Below, piece by piece: positions 33,324 to 43,922 of a DNA stretch of 64,000 bases. How positions within the stretch are numbered: position 1 is the stretch's first letter; each line of letters opens with the position of its first letter. The stretch lies in assembly GCA_021432605.1 (NCBI GenBank), contig MU271148.1, positions 2,363,362 through 2,427,361 on the forward strand. Direction: 5' to 3'. This DNA comes from Coniochaeta sp. PMI_546 (lineage: Eukaryota; Ascomycota; Sordariomycetes; Coniochaetales; Coniochaetaceae). The position numbers and the translations under genes are program-made. The notes under the pieces were generated by a model that did no database searches, was not told where the DNA came from, and saw nothing but the letters and a program-made list of their open reading frames with translations.

Positions 33324-36300
33324 GTTGAGATTTGGGATTGAAAGAGCGCGTAAGATGTTCTGTTGAGAAAATGATGAATTATGCCCCAAACCGTGAAAGG
33401 GGAGCTTATATGGTCTGCTATGGCGACGGGGCCAGATGGGGGCAGTGACAATGGATGCCCTCGGTCAGTGATTTTTGAGCGGCATGGTCGGAATGGTAGG
33501 TGAAAAAAGTCAGGTGGCCGAAGTGATGTGAGACTAAGGACCGGTGGCAGGCAGACAGCTGAGGTTCAACTGTCGCAAGTATTGAAGAGCCCTATATCTG
33601 CTGGAGCAGATGGTTGGACGTCGAATCAGGATTTTGACTTTTTCTTTCCCGCAAAGTACCGAAGACAGGCTGACTAAAGGCGTTGCTCTACCCACTTGAG
33701 AGCCGACCAGAGACGCCTGGTGAGGTGTGTGACGAAGTTGAGAGTTGGACGACAAGAAGAGAAGGTCAACAAACAGGACTTCGCGGCGTTAAGAAGACAC
33801 GAGACGTCCAAGAGAGTCAAGGGGGGGTTGCCGTGGGGCGCGCCGACGTGACGTGCAGCAGCGGCAGCGTGGGCACCGGGCACCGGATCTCTCGACAAGG
33901 AGCGACGTGGCGGTGTGCGATCAGCAAAGAAAGATGCTGACAGGGCACTGAATTGGTATATTTCAAGAAGTGGGTTGGCAGTCAGGGGACTGGAAGCAGA
34001 GGCAGAGGCAGAAGCAGAAGCTTTGAGCTCTGCGGTCTGGAAGGTCGTTGCATCTCTGGTGCCATCTCGACAGGATGGAGGGGCAGAGGTGACCCCGGTT
34101 AGAGTTGGCTCTTATACTAAACGAAAAAAATTCTGTGACGCCTGGAACCAAGGCTAAGGTAGATGGGGGAAGCTAGTTCGGGAGTGTGTGCCTCTCCACT
34201 AGGACGAGGTACTGAGAAGTAGTGTGCACCGAAATAAGAACCCGCGAGCCAGGGGTACTCCGGGATGAGGCGACCTAGTGTAGAGACGCCTACGCCTAGG
34301 CTGCGTGGCAGGATTTTCTAGCTGCTCATACAAACTTCGGGGTCTAGTGTTGCTATGACAGCAAACTGTGATAAAGAACAACGAAGAAAGAAGGTCACGC
34401 ACCATCTGATAGGTCCTGTCAGAAGTACCTGAACAGCATTTTACTTCAAGTCCAAGATTCCGAGGGTGTTGCGTGGTTGCTACTGGAAGTGGTTAGCGTG
34501 TCGCTAGCGTTAGCTTTGCGGCTTTGCGGAGTGCACAGTACGCATCTGTCGTCGAGGATGCGCGTGTCGTTTGCAATGATGACTCGACAGGTCCGATGGC
34601 TGAGGTATGTAGGTACCTTGGTGTACAAATGCAAATGGATAGAAACCCTGAACTTGAGAGAGAGAGATCGGAGAACAATGTGTGTGAGCAGGTGAAATTT
34701 CCCAAGTGCTGGGACTGAGTGAGATGCAATAAGTGCCGACCTATAGGAGGCGGCGGCAAGGGGTGCAGGACGGCAGGAGCTCGAGATGCAAAATGCACCT
34801 TTCCATGGTGCATTCGGTATGACTTTCCAGGCTGTGCCAGAAGTGTGCCAGGAGTCACGATGTCCGGCCGGCTTCGAATTGGGAGCACTCATCAGCAGTC
34901 ATCTCGACATAGGTACCTTACACAGTACCGTGGTAGTACAGACATACAGATCCGACCTCGCACCCGCAGCTCCACAGCACATCTTTCGACATCTACACTA
35001 CCACTACATCGTACCATGCAAGGTAGACATCTGCTTCATGCACGCCACAGAGACCAGCCCCGACTGCGAGTGAGAGGCGGCGAGGTGGTCGTCGTGACTC
35101 GGTGCAACCCTGAATATGGCGCTACTTGTGCGGAACCAAGACAGGGCAAAGACATTGACCAGCCGTTCAGCAAGCCCCAGCATCTTCTACATACGTAGTA
35201 TGGCTCGTTAGCGGCGGGTACTGTAACTCGCATCTCCCATGTCGCCCGGGCGGAAGAACCGGTACGGTAAGCTGAGCCTGGCCTCCTGCATAGTACCTTA
35301 GTCTAACTTCCAGGTCACCAGCCCGCAATACTGTAGGGTCAGACGACGCATGATCAATCGCGACGCTCATCGTCTAAATGTTTTGTAAAACTCTGCGCCT
35401 TGGCCGAATCCCAACAACATTAACACACAACATACGTGAACATGGACACCGAGGCTTGAGACATCCTGGTACCATCACGTATCATGCGTGTCTTGGACGC
35501 GAGCTGCAGGCGCATCTCACTCTCGAAGTGTGATTTGTGACGGTGATTTGGCGGGGCAGCCACCACTTTCGTGAGAGAATGTGGGGGTTCGATTGCCCAG
35601 TTGCCTAGACCTTAGGGAAGTTGCTCCTGAGAGCCAACTGACAACCAAACACCGCCGTCCCTTCCTTATGGTTCACCCCATTTCGCAAAGAGTCAGCCCG
35701 GCCCGTGGTGTGTTGATCACGTTTGGCACGCCAGAGTCTGTGCCGGTTCAAAGCTGTCATTCCGAGCTTCGTGGAGTTCACTATTTCAAAAAAGAAACAA
35801 TCAACCAGGCCGGTTCCGGGTACATACCTTAACTACCTTAGGTACCGTACCTTAGGTATGCCATAGTCAGCACGCGCCCCACGTCACTCGGAACCAACGT
35901 CCATCATCTCGAGAATCGCGACCACCTGCCGATTGTCCACTCATAACCCTTGCCTTGCTCTCCAGCTGTAAGGTCCTCCTAATCCTGCCTTGCCGGATCG
36001 CCTTAGCAATTCACCATCTGCGTACTTAATCCTCGCCATTTCTCCGCAGCGTGGTGCCTCTCCGGTTGCCAGCCGAGTCACGCCTGCCTCCGATAACCCC
36101 GCTATCTTTACTGCTTGACGGTCGACCTACCCGTGATAGGCATTTCAGCTTGGCCTTTTCGGAACAGCTGCCCACTCATTGCTATCACCTAGCCTGCCTT
36201 CGTTCGTTCGATCGATACCTCCTCACTTGAGGTTAACTGCTTCGACACCCGAGGACCGGACTAGAAGTCCCTGTGGCCTACCACCGCATTTGTGGCCAGC
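33324..36300. other. 3 kb intergenic region with repeated GGTACCTTA-type motifs
   Basis: Divergent promoters of the Nudix gene and ATE1 at its edges. No supportable gene between. It carries a scatter of short palindrome-like GGTACCTT(A) and TACCTTAGGTA motifs (34611, 34911, 35291, 35825-35858). A purine-rich GAGGCA/GAAGCA repeat lies near 33999-34020. Confidence 0.5.
35825..35858. repeat. Cluster of TACCTTA / TAAGGTA palindromic motifs
   Basis: Three TACCTTA copies and their inverted partners within 34 bp, around a GGTACC core. Similar single copies occur elsewhere in this window's intergenic DNA. Confidence 0.5.
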
Positions 36301-38485
36301 ATGGCGGATATAGACATGCAGACCCCTGACGATGCAGAAGCAGAATATTCCTATATATCTCCAATTGGTGAGTTTCTTTCGGCTTGTTCCATCATCGTCA
36401 CCCAACCATTTCAACCCGTGCGAATTCCGAATGCTACCGTTGGCTGCTCGCAATGCCTCCGCATTCTGGAGCCGCACTTAGTCTTCTGTGATACTTTTCT
36501 CTACCACAGCATGGCGTCAGTAGCCTTGAGGCACAAGTTTGTTGTGTCCTAGCAAGAAGCGAAAGCACTATGATGGAATAGAGTCGGATACAACCTGAAT
36601 ATCTCGGGCACCCATCCCTTCCGATACTCGTGCCCGACTTACACATCCCCACGCTGCCTCACGGCGGCACCTTTTCTATCTGTCATGGAGAAATGCTAGC
36701 CTCGCTTGCTGCATGCTTGGTTGATGACATACGCTTTCTCGCGAGTGGGATGAGAGAGGCTCTGCTGTAACTACCCGAAAACATATGTGCATACGGCATG
36801 CCCAGGTGCTTCGCATTCCTACTACTTCTTTGATTCCTGTTCTGCGTAGCCCAGGCTCCATCGAGCTTTCTGCTATGAGCTTGTTGTCAGTTGGGTTATG
36901 ATGAGTCACTAACCATCCTCTTCTCTAGGATATAGTAACTCGGCTGACTGCGGCTACTGCCGCCGCACTCGGAGCGGTCAGTCTCGAAAACGTGATACTA
37001 CCTGCAGTCTCTTAGCTCCCTAGACCCCTATGTCGTTCATCTGCCCAGCTTGTCACTCGTAGATCATCGAGTGGCAGCGGTCCCATGTACGCTACTGGGT
37101 TTTCGTGCCTTCCCTTTGCATGAGTGTCCCAACCCGGTGCCAGTCGTTCCAGCAGCAAGTGCCACTCTAGGGGGTTGTGCCACGTCAGTTTACGGGTTAC
37201 GATTATCTAACCTGTCTTCTTGCTAGGCTACTCCTATTACGCAACGTCAAGCTCATTGGCTCCCAGTTTCTACCAGAAGCTGGTCGATCGATGCTGGAGG
37301 CGGTCCGGTACTCTCCTCTACCGACCTAACCAACGTGACGCATGCTGCCCTCACTACACGCTCCGCCTGGACTCTAGCAAGTTCAAGCCCACGAAAGATC
37401 AGCGCCAAGCCATCAACCGCTTCAACAGGTTTGTCGTCGGCGATGTATACGCAAAGGAGGCGGCACGCCTGTACCCACGCTCACGGCAGGAGTGTCGGAG
37501 GCGAGACAACGAGTTTGACCTGGTGGAAAGGATCCACGAGGCCGAGAGCAAGTGTCTAAAGACCCCGCCCGATCCGGCGCATGAGTTCGTTGTCACTCTA
37601 GAACCAGACACCTTCACCGAGGAAAAGTACGCTTTGTTCGAGAACTACCAGCGCACGGTGCACCAGGAGCCTCCGGAGAAGATCAGCCGCAGTGGCTTCA
37701 AGAGGTTTCTGTGCGACTCCCCCATACGGCGAGAAACCATGCCTGGGCCTGACGGGAAGGAACGGAAGCTAGGCTCGTTCCACCAATGCTACCGTCTAGA
37801 CGGGAAGCTGGTAGCGATCGGCGTGCTGGATTTACTCCCGCAGTGCGTTAGCGCCGTGTACTTTCTGTACCATGACAGCATCCACTCCCACAGCCCTGGC
37901 AAGGTTGGCGCCCTGCGAGAGATAGCTCTAGCCGTCGAGGGCGGGTACCGGTGGTGGTACTCTGGCTACTACATACACAGCTGTCCGAAGATGCGGTACA
38001 AGATCGACTACTCGCCTCAGTACGTGTTGGATCCGGAGACGCTCTCGTGGGACCACCTCGACAAGGAGGCCCTGGACATCTTTGACAAGAAGCACTATGT
38101 CAGTCTCTCCAGGGAACGGCGGGGATTAGCCGTTAACGATGTGGGGAACGATGCCATGATCTCCGCGGCGGACACGGGGAAGCACGCCGGTGAGGATGGA
38201 AACGATGCAGCGGAGGAGGATGACAGCGATGACTTCCTTCTGCAGAGCAGCATGCCTGGGATTCCGTCGCTTGCTGAGATGAGAGGAGTGAACTTGGACA
38301 GCATCCTTGGCCGATCAGACTATCACGACGGATACTTCCTCACGTCGGATCTTGTCGTGTGGCCAACGCAGACCATCGACGAGTTCGGAACGATCAAGTC
38401 CAAGGTGGCCGAACTCGTTGCTGCGATCGGTCCTGATCTGATGGATGAGATCTGCCTGGACTTTCGGCGGCGCCAGCGGGATTGA
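36301..38485 (+). CDS. ATE1: Arginyl-tRNA--protein transferase
   Basis: Transfers Arg from Arg-tRNA to acidic N-termini in the Arg/N-degron pathway. Two introns (36368-36928, 561 nt; 36992-37226, 235 nt) are removed; both junctions keep frame and give 462 residues. The N-terminal Cys pair CGYC (Cys30, Cys33) and CCPHY (Cys83, Cys84) are the four cysteines known to bind an Fe-S cluster in this family. The C-terminal GNAT-like half has FHQCYRLDGKLVAIGVLD, SAVYFLYHDS and YYIHSCPKMRYK. In the normally RGWRRSG motif the first Gly is Cys66 (DRCWRRSG). The tail is acidic and variable (EEDDSDDFLLQSSMPG). The long introns are unusual for this window. Confidence 0.93.
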
Positions 38486-39607
38486 AGCTAGATGTTTGTG
38501 TCACGAGACTGTTGTTGGTGTTCCTTCGGATACTCTCGGTCGCTGTATCGAGCTTAGCGGCCGTGGGGGCTCGGGGGCTTGATGCTTATGAGGAGACATG
38601 GTATGTCATGGGTTAATGATCTTTACGTATAGCCGGTTGACAATACCTAGTCGGGGTCGGCTTCTATGTGTCAACTTCACTCGCCGACTGCGATCGCGAT
38701 GCTTGAGGTTTCGCGCCCCCAGCAGCGTGACCTTGGGGGTCTGGTTGGAGGGTTAAAGTGAGGAGGTCGAGAGGCTGCAACAGTGCTCGTGTTAACCGGG
38801 TTTGAGCCCACAGTCACACATGTCCACGTGTCCGGCAGTTGATACGTCAAAGCAAAGGTTGGGGGACTCGATGCTTTGTGGTGGGAGGCAATTATGATGT
38901 GCGTCTGCATGTGACGGATGGCATTTGCGCAGAACAGCAACATGAGGCACATGGATGAGTATAATACCAAACCACCAGTTTCTGCTAGGGCATCTACCTG
39001 TCTAGCGTCTCCCTTGTATACGGTAGGTAGACGAGGCACGGAGGATGGTCAAGTGACTGAGGTGAATGTCCTGTCTCACGATGTTGATAGACTTGTAGGG
39101 CATCAAAACGCAGCGAGCAGTGTATGAAGTAATGATACACTCATGATCGAGACTAAAGCACGGCTTGAATAATCAGACTCTCGCGATCACTACTACCAAA
39201 GAATGCCCGTGAGGAAACCCCCCTTAACCACGCGCTGGATGCTTGCTCACCCCGAGGAGTGTCATTAAACATCCTCCCCCACTATAGCTTTCAGCCTCAC
39301 CCCACACGTAACCCCTGCAAAGTACTACAACATAGTATTCAAGCTAGCGACAGCTAACCAATTGCGACCCCTCTCAAAATTTCCGTTGCAGTCTTGCACC
39401 CAAGCTTCAGCCTTGTCACCGCAAACCTCGCCCTGTGAATTTCGAGCAGTGTGGTTTTTCATGTTGGTGTAGTTACCTGGGCCAAGTCAAGAAGCCTCAT
39501 TTGCAGAGGGTTCTCAAGTCAGTCCAGAGCAAAATAAGGTGCATTCAACTTTACAACGACTCTGAAATCACCAAACACACACATTTTAAGACGGGCGCGC
39601 GCCAATC
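38486..39607. other. Intergenic, ATE1 3' to RRP42 5'
   Basis: No gene supported. A GGTTTGAGCCC near 38810 looks like a T-loop but has no cloverleaf around it. The RRP42 promoter lies at the right edge, with a GC-rich GGGCGCGCGCC just before the ATG. Confidence 0.5.
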
Positions 39608-40885
39608 ATGTCGACAACCCACGTCCTCCTCTCCCCAGCAGAGCTCGCCTACCTGCACGCCTCCCTCTCCCTCCTACCGCCACTTCGGCCCGACGGCCGC
39701 GCACCGAACCAATTCCGCCCCGTATCGGCAGAAACAAGCGTCCTCCCCGGCGCCAACGGCAGCGCGCGAGTATGCTTCGCCGACGGCACGGAAGCCATCG
39801 TGGGCGTCAAGGCGGAGGTCGAGAAGACGCGGACACGGCTGGGCCGAGACCCCGAGGAGGAAGAGGGCGGGTATGACCCTGCCGCGGAGGCAGCGGCGGA
39901 CGACGACGAGGCCGAGGGCGGTGGTGCCGACGACGACAGGCGGGGACACAGCGACTGGGTCGAGATGACGGTCGAGATACCCGGTCAGCGCGACGATGAG
40001 GCCGGTACCGTGTTCCTGGCCGCTATGCTGAGCGAGGCGCTGCTGGCTGATGGCGAGTTTGTCAAGCGGTTATACATCAACCGGCGGTTTCACTGGAAGC
40101 TCTACCTCGATGTGCGTCATTCCCCTTTCCCCCCCTCCTCCCTTCCCATTCTTTAAAACATACATAGGCTGACCCGATTGCGAACCCAGATCCTCCTCAT
40201 CTCTCCACCTCTATCCTACCCTCTGCCCCTCCTCTCGCTAACAACCCACCTCGCCCTCCTCGCCACCCGCCTCCCGCGCCTAAAATCCGAAGGCGACGAA
40301 GACCCCCTCTTCGACGACGACTGGGCCATGTCGGACTTCCTCTACGCCCGGGCGGCGGGCAGGGCCGTCTCCCGGCCCCCCCTGACCCTGCTCGTCATGG
40401 CGGTGGGGAACAACATCATCTTCGACCCGGCCAAGGAGGAGCTAGCCGTGGCGGACGTGGCGCTCGCGGTGTCGGTGGGCGAGGCCGCGGCGGCGGGATC
40501 GGCGTCTCCCTCCCTGTCGTCGAGCAGAGCGGGGAGCAGGAAGATGGAGGTCGACGCGGGTGTCGGCGGCGGTGGTGGTGGTGGTGGGAGGAATCTGAGA
40601 CTGCTGTCTGTGAGGACCATAGACCCCCCATCGCGGCTGACGCCCCCCGGCGTGCCGAACGAGAAGAACACGGCGTACGGTGCCGCGGCGGCTGCTGCTG
40701 TGAATGCCGCGCAGAAGCAACCCGAGGCCAGGACGGTGGAGACGGAGAGCGTGGAGGGGGTGTGGAAGGCACCGCGTGGGGGCGCAAAGGTGCTGGTCAT
40801 GGCGGCGCTGGTGGATAAGTGTCTTGAGAGGGGGGGCGTGGCGGACGAGGTCTTTGATGCGCTCGAGGCGGTGGACTTGGGATAG
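39608..40885 (+). CDS. RRP42: Exosome complex subunit RRP42 (RNase PH-like)
   Basis: Structural ring subunit of the nuclear and cytoplasmic RNA exosome (3'-5' decay and rRNA maturation). One intron (40112-40189) falls in phase 0 after WKLYLD; the product is 399 residues. Landmarks: LLSPAELAYLHASLSLLPPL RPDGR then ETSVLPGANGSARV and DGTEAIVGVKAEVE, all typical of Rrp42 rather than Rrp43/45. An acidic insertion (about 80-115) and a Ser/Gly/Ala-rich one (about 285-325, with a seven-glycine run) enlarge it. Like other eukaryotic ring subunits it lacks RNase PH catalytic residues. It converges on the next gene, 225 bp apart. Confidence 0.93.
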
Positions 40886-41110
40886 TAATACCGGGCTACC
40901 GGGTTCGTGGTGCAAAGGGCTTATATCATGGAACAGAAGAGGCACGATTTACGGCTGGAGTTTCAGGAACTCGGAAGGGGATAGAGCGACGAAAAAAGCC
41001 ATTGACCTCCTGATCAGAGGTTTTGTACACTACAAATACCTGCTATGTCATAACGCATGCGGGGTGATGTTACATGTACAGGCAAGACAGGATAACTCTA
41101 GACTAGAGAT

Positions 41111-42001
41111 CTAAAAGATACCCAAGAACTTCTTCCTGGGACTCACCCCTCCCATCGCATCAGCATGCTCACCAGCCGGCACGAGCGGATTCGGCGTCTC
41201 GTGCACCTCCGTCGCCTCCGCCGCGGCTTCCTCTGCCGCCTTTACCTCATCCTGCCGCGCCTCCACCCTCTCGTCCTCGTCCTTCTTCGCCCCCCACGTG
41301 CCGAAGAAGCTGGTGTTGGTGTCGAGGCCGTGGGCCTTGCGGTACTCGTTGCGCTTCTCGACGTCGTCGACGCGGCGCTTGCGCTTCTCCTGCACCATGG
41401 CGGTGTTGTGGGCCTCGCTGAGGCGGATGATCTCGACGACGACCCTCCCGGAGCTGACGGGGTGGTTCACGAAGTCGGAGAGGGAGGGGAGCATGTCGGC
41501 GAAGGGGGAGGTGTGGTTGAAGTTCTGCACGAATGTGAAGAGGGCTAGGCCGGTGAGGGTGCCCTGGTGCGGTAAGTTAGCTTGTGGCTGGTTCGTTCGA
41601 TGTCATGCCCTGCGTCGGGTAGGGATGAAAAGAAGAGGACTGACCATTGTGATGGTCAGGTGGAAAGCACGGCTGTTCCAGAACCAGTGCGCCCATGTAT
41701 CTGGCGGAGGGGGCAGGCCGGGGTAGTCCTTCTTCTTCTGGGCCTGGGCCTCCTCGAAGCTCAGTTCGCCGCCATAGTGACGTGGTGTGGTCTTCTTGGG
41801 TAGTCGAGAGCCGTGCGAGGGCGGGTTGAACCTCGCGGGCTTCTCGAGCACGATCGGCTTGCTGCCCTTGGGTGGTGCTGTTGAGGCATAGCGTATGATT
41901 ATCGAGCCTGTCGAGGCAGCGTTGGGTACCCGGAATCGTTGCCAGAGCAGGCCTGTCTGTGGGAGGAGGAACCGGGGTATGGAGGTGGTTGTGCCGGCCA
42001 T
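41111..42001 (-). CDS. Mitochondrial membrane protein, unknown function
   Basis: Intron 41564-41644 (phase 0) is removed to give 269 residues. The N-terminus is a plausible mitochondrial presequence (basic, no acidic residue in the first ~50: LLWQRFRVPNAASTGSIIIR). A Pro-rich soluble segment leads to HWFWNSRAFHLTITM and one membrane helix (GTLTGLALFTFVQNF, about 120-134), then a charged Lys/Arg/Glu-rich coil and a tail with Ala/Glu repeats. I recognise it as a conserved fungal protein without an assigned role. It is divergent from cytochrome c, which fits a mitochondrial membrane location. Confidence 0.8.
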
Positions 42002-42750
42002 CTTTGCAGAATGTCTGCCACTGCGCAGATATAGAGCGTAGATGCTTGTGGGTATAGCCTCGGAAGCGAGGAGCTCCTGTTCTGCGGTACAGTGTACACT
42101 ACGCCGCGGCTGTTCGTCCCGTCGTCAGTAATTTTCGCGACAGCTGCAAGGTACCAAAGTACCCTACTACCTGTATGGTATGTAGTGTACACGTCAAATC
42201 CCAAGTGTACAGTCAGCACAGTCTGCACCGCCACAAACCACAATCACACGGCGTGTGGCTGGTTCCGAGGTCTCTCGGAAGAAAGGGAAGCGACGTAGGA
42301 ATTTTGGCGGGATTCCGATTTTGCCCGGCAACCCAGATGCAGCTGGATGATTCGTCTGACCATCCTTCAGCTCCTGATTGGTCACGAGGTGTGGATATGT
42401 CACCATGACGCCCACAAAAGAGCCACAGTGTGGCTGGTTTAGTGCATTTTAGCGCGTCTCCTGCATCCCGGCCATTGCCTGCCCTGCCAGCTTTTGGTGG
42501 CTCTTGGTGGCCTGTCGCTGGGTCGCTGAGCTCATTGACTGTCACATTACTATGTAAAAATTTGGGACACGGCCAATTCCTGACGTCGCCTTGTTTTTCT
42601 TGCGCATTCCCGAAATCTTTTCTCCTTCCCACTCTTGCTCTCGCTTCCTATACCAAAACCTTCCTCCAGACTTATCGATTCTTGACAGACGTGCTTCGTC
42701 ATCCAACCTAAACTCTAATCCCTTAATCACATCCTCTCTCAACCGACAAA
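42002..42750. promoter_or_regulatory. Bidirectional promoter of two mitochondrial genes
   Basis: 749 bp between the start codons of the mitochondrial membrane protein (-) and cytochrome c (+). It contains an inverted CCAAT box, GGTACC/TACCAAAGTACC-like motifs near 42150-42180, and pyrimidine-rich DNA (42600-42660) before the cytochrome c ATG. Confidence 0.55.
42377..42381 (-). promoter_or_regulatory. CCAAT box (candidate HAP complex site)
   Basis: ATTGG on the plus strand (CCAAT on minus), within TGATTGGTCA, about 370 bp from each start codon. HAP2/3/5 control of cytochrome c is well established in fungi; occupancy here is inferred. Confidence 0.4.
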
Positions 42751-43566
42751 ATGGGTTTCTCTGCAGGTACGTGTTATGCTCACAGCTTGAGCCGAGCTGT
42801 CACGGTCCTTCCCGCCAGCTCTTCTAGACGTCGTATGACAAGCCATTGGTTGCTGGGAAGCAAGTCTCTCGTCTCCAACACACTCCAGGAGCATCCGACA
42901 CCTGACTAGCTGTACCAACACTGCTTTGAATGTGTGTGCGGCTACAGCTTCGCTCGAGTGTGACTGCTCCCTGAGGCATTTTCGTTGTCGCAAACGACGA
43001 AGAGCCCTCTTCAGATGGGACTCGGACACGCAAGACTCTGTGCAGATGTCACCTGGAGCTGTCGAGAGACGAGAACTGTTATTCCAGCACACCGACTTCG
43101 TAGCAGGCGGCTCGAAATGCCTGCCGGGCGGGCCGGGGCAAAACAAGCCTGACTTGGAACCACATCGTACGAGCAACCGAGAACTAACACGAATCCCAGG
43201 TGACTCCAAGAAGGGTGCCAACCTCTTCAAGACCCGGTGCGCCCAGTGCCACACCCTCGAGAAGGACGGTGGCAACAAGATCGGCCCCGCGCTCCACGGC
43301 CTCTTCGGCCGCAAGACCGGCTCCGTCGAGGGCTTCTCCTACACAGACGCCAACAAGCAGAAGGGCATCACATGGAACGAGGAGACACTGGTATGTTTAC
43401 AAATATTTTGGAACTTCCTCTACAGAATACTAACAGCCACCCAAAGTTCGCCTACCTCGAGAACCCCAAGAAGTACATCCCCGGCACCAAGATGGCCTTC
43501 GGCGGCCTGAAGAAGGACAAGGACAGGAACGACCTCATCACCTACCTCAAGGAGGCCACCGCATAA
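42751..43566 (+). CDS. Cytochrome c
   Basis: Soluble heme protein of the mitochondrial intermembrane space, carrying electrons from complex III to IV. Two introns (42767-43199, 433 nt; 43391-43446, 56 nt) leave 108 residues, the fungal length. Covalent heme site CAQCH (Cys19, Cys22, His23) and axial Met85 (PGTKMAFGG) are present; [18 protein letters not shown] matches Neurospora-type cytochrome c almost residue for residue. Exon 1 is only 16 nt (MGFSA plus one base). Codon use is strongly C-biased as in a highly expressed gene. The first intron is unusually long and carries an in-frame ATG (42926) with no stop through to exon 2. Confidence 0.97.
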
Positions 43567-43922
43567 GCGTGCCGAAAGGGGGGGTTGTATTATACGAATT
43601 TCTATTGCATTAGACGGCTTCTTCTACCTTGTATCATAGATGTAGACGTTTGTTGTCGGGCGTCGCGGGTTCTATACCCTTTTAAAGAACATCATTTCCG
43701 CTCTTCCATTTCCCCGCCTGAGCTTCCGCAGCTTTTTCCCGATGATACATGCCAGAGACGGGTTGGACAATACCAGCGTGGAACTCTTTGACGATCTCCC
43801 GTGTCTAATCTTGCTGAATGTGATGTCACCGCAGTATAATACTATTTTTGAAGTTTGTCTATACGGATCATGCCAATGCTAATGCTTGCTCTGCTCTCAA
43901 CAAATGCCCTTGCTCTCTTCCT
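43567..43922. other. Convergent intergenic region
   Basis: Shared 3' flanks of cytochrome c (+) and RIX7 (-). Nothing else seen. Confidence 0.6.

Noticed and set aside
38790-38830. GGTTTGAGCCC resembling a tRNA T-loop
   Set aside because: No acceptor, D or anticodon arms can be paired around it.
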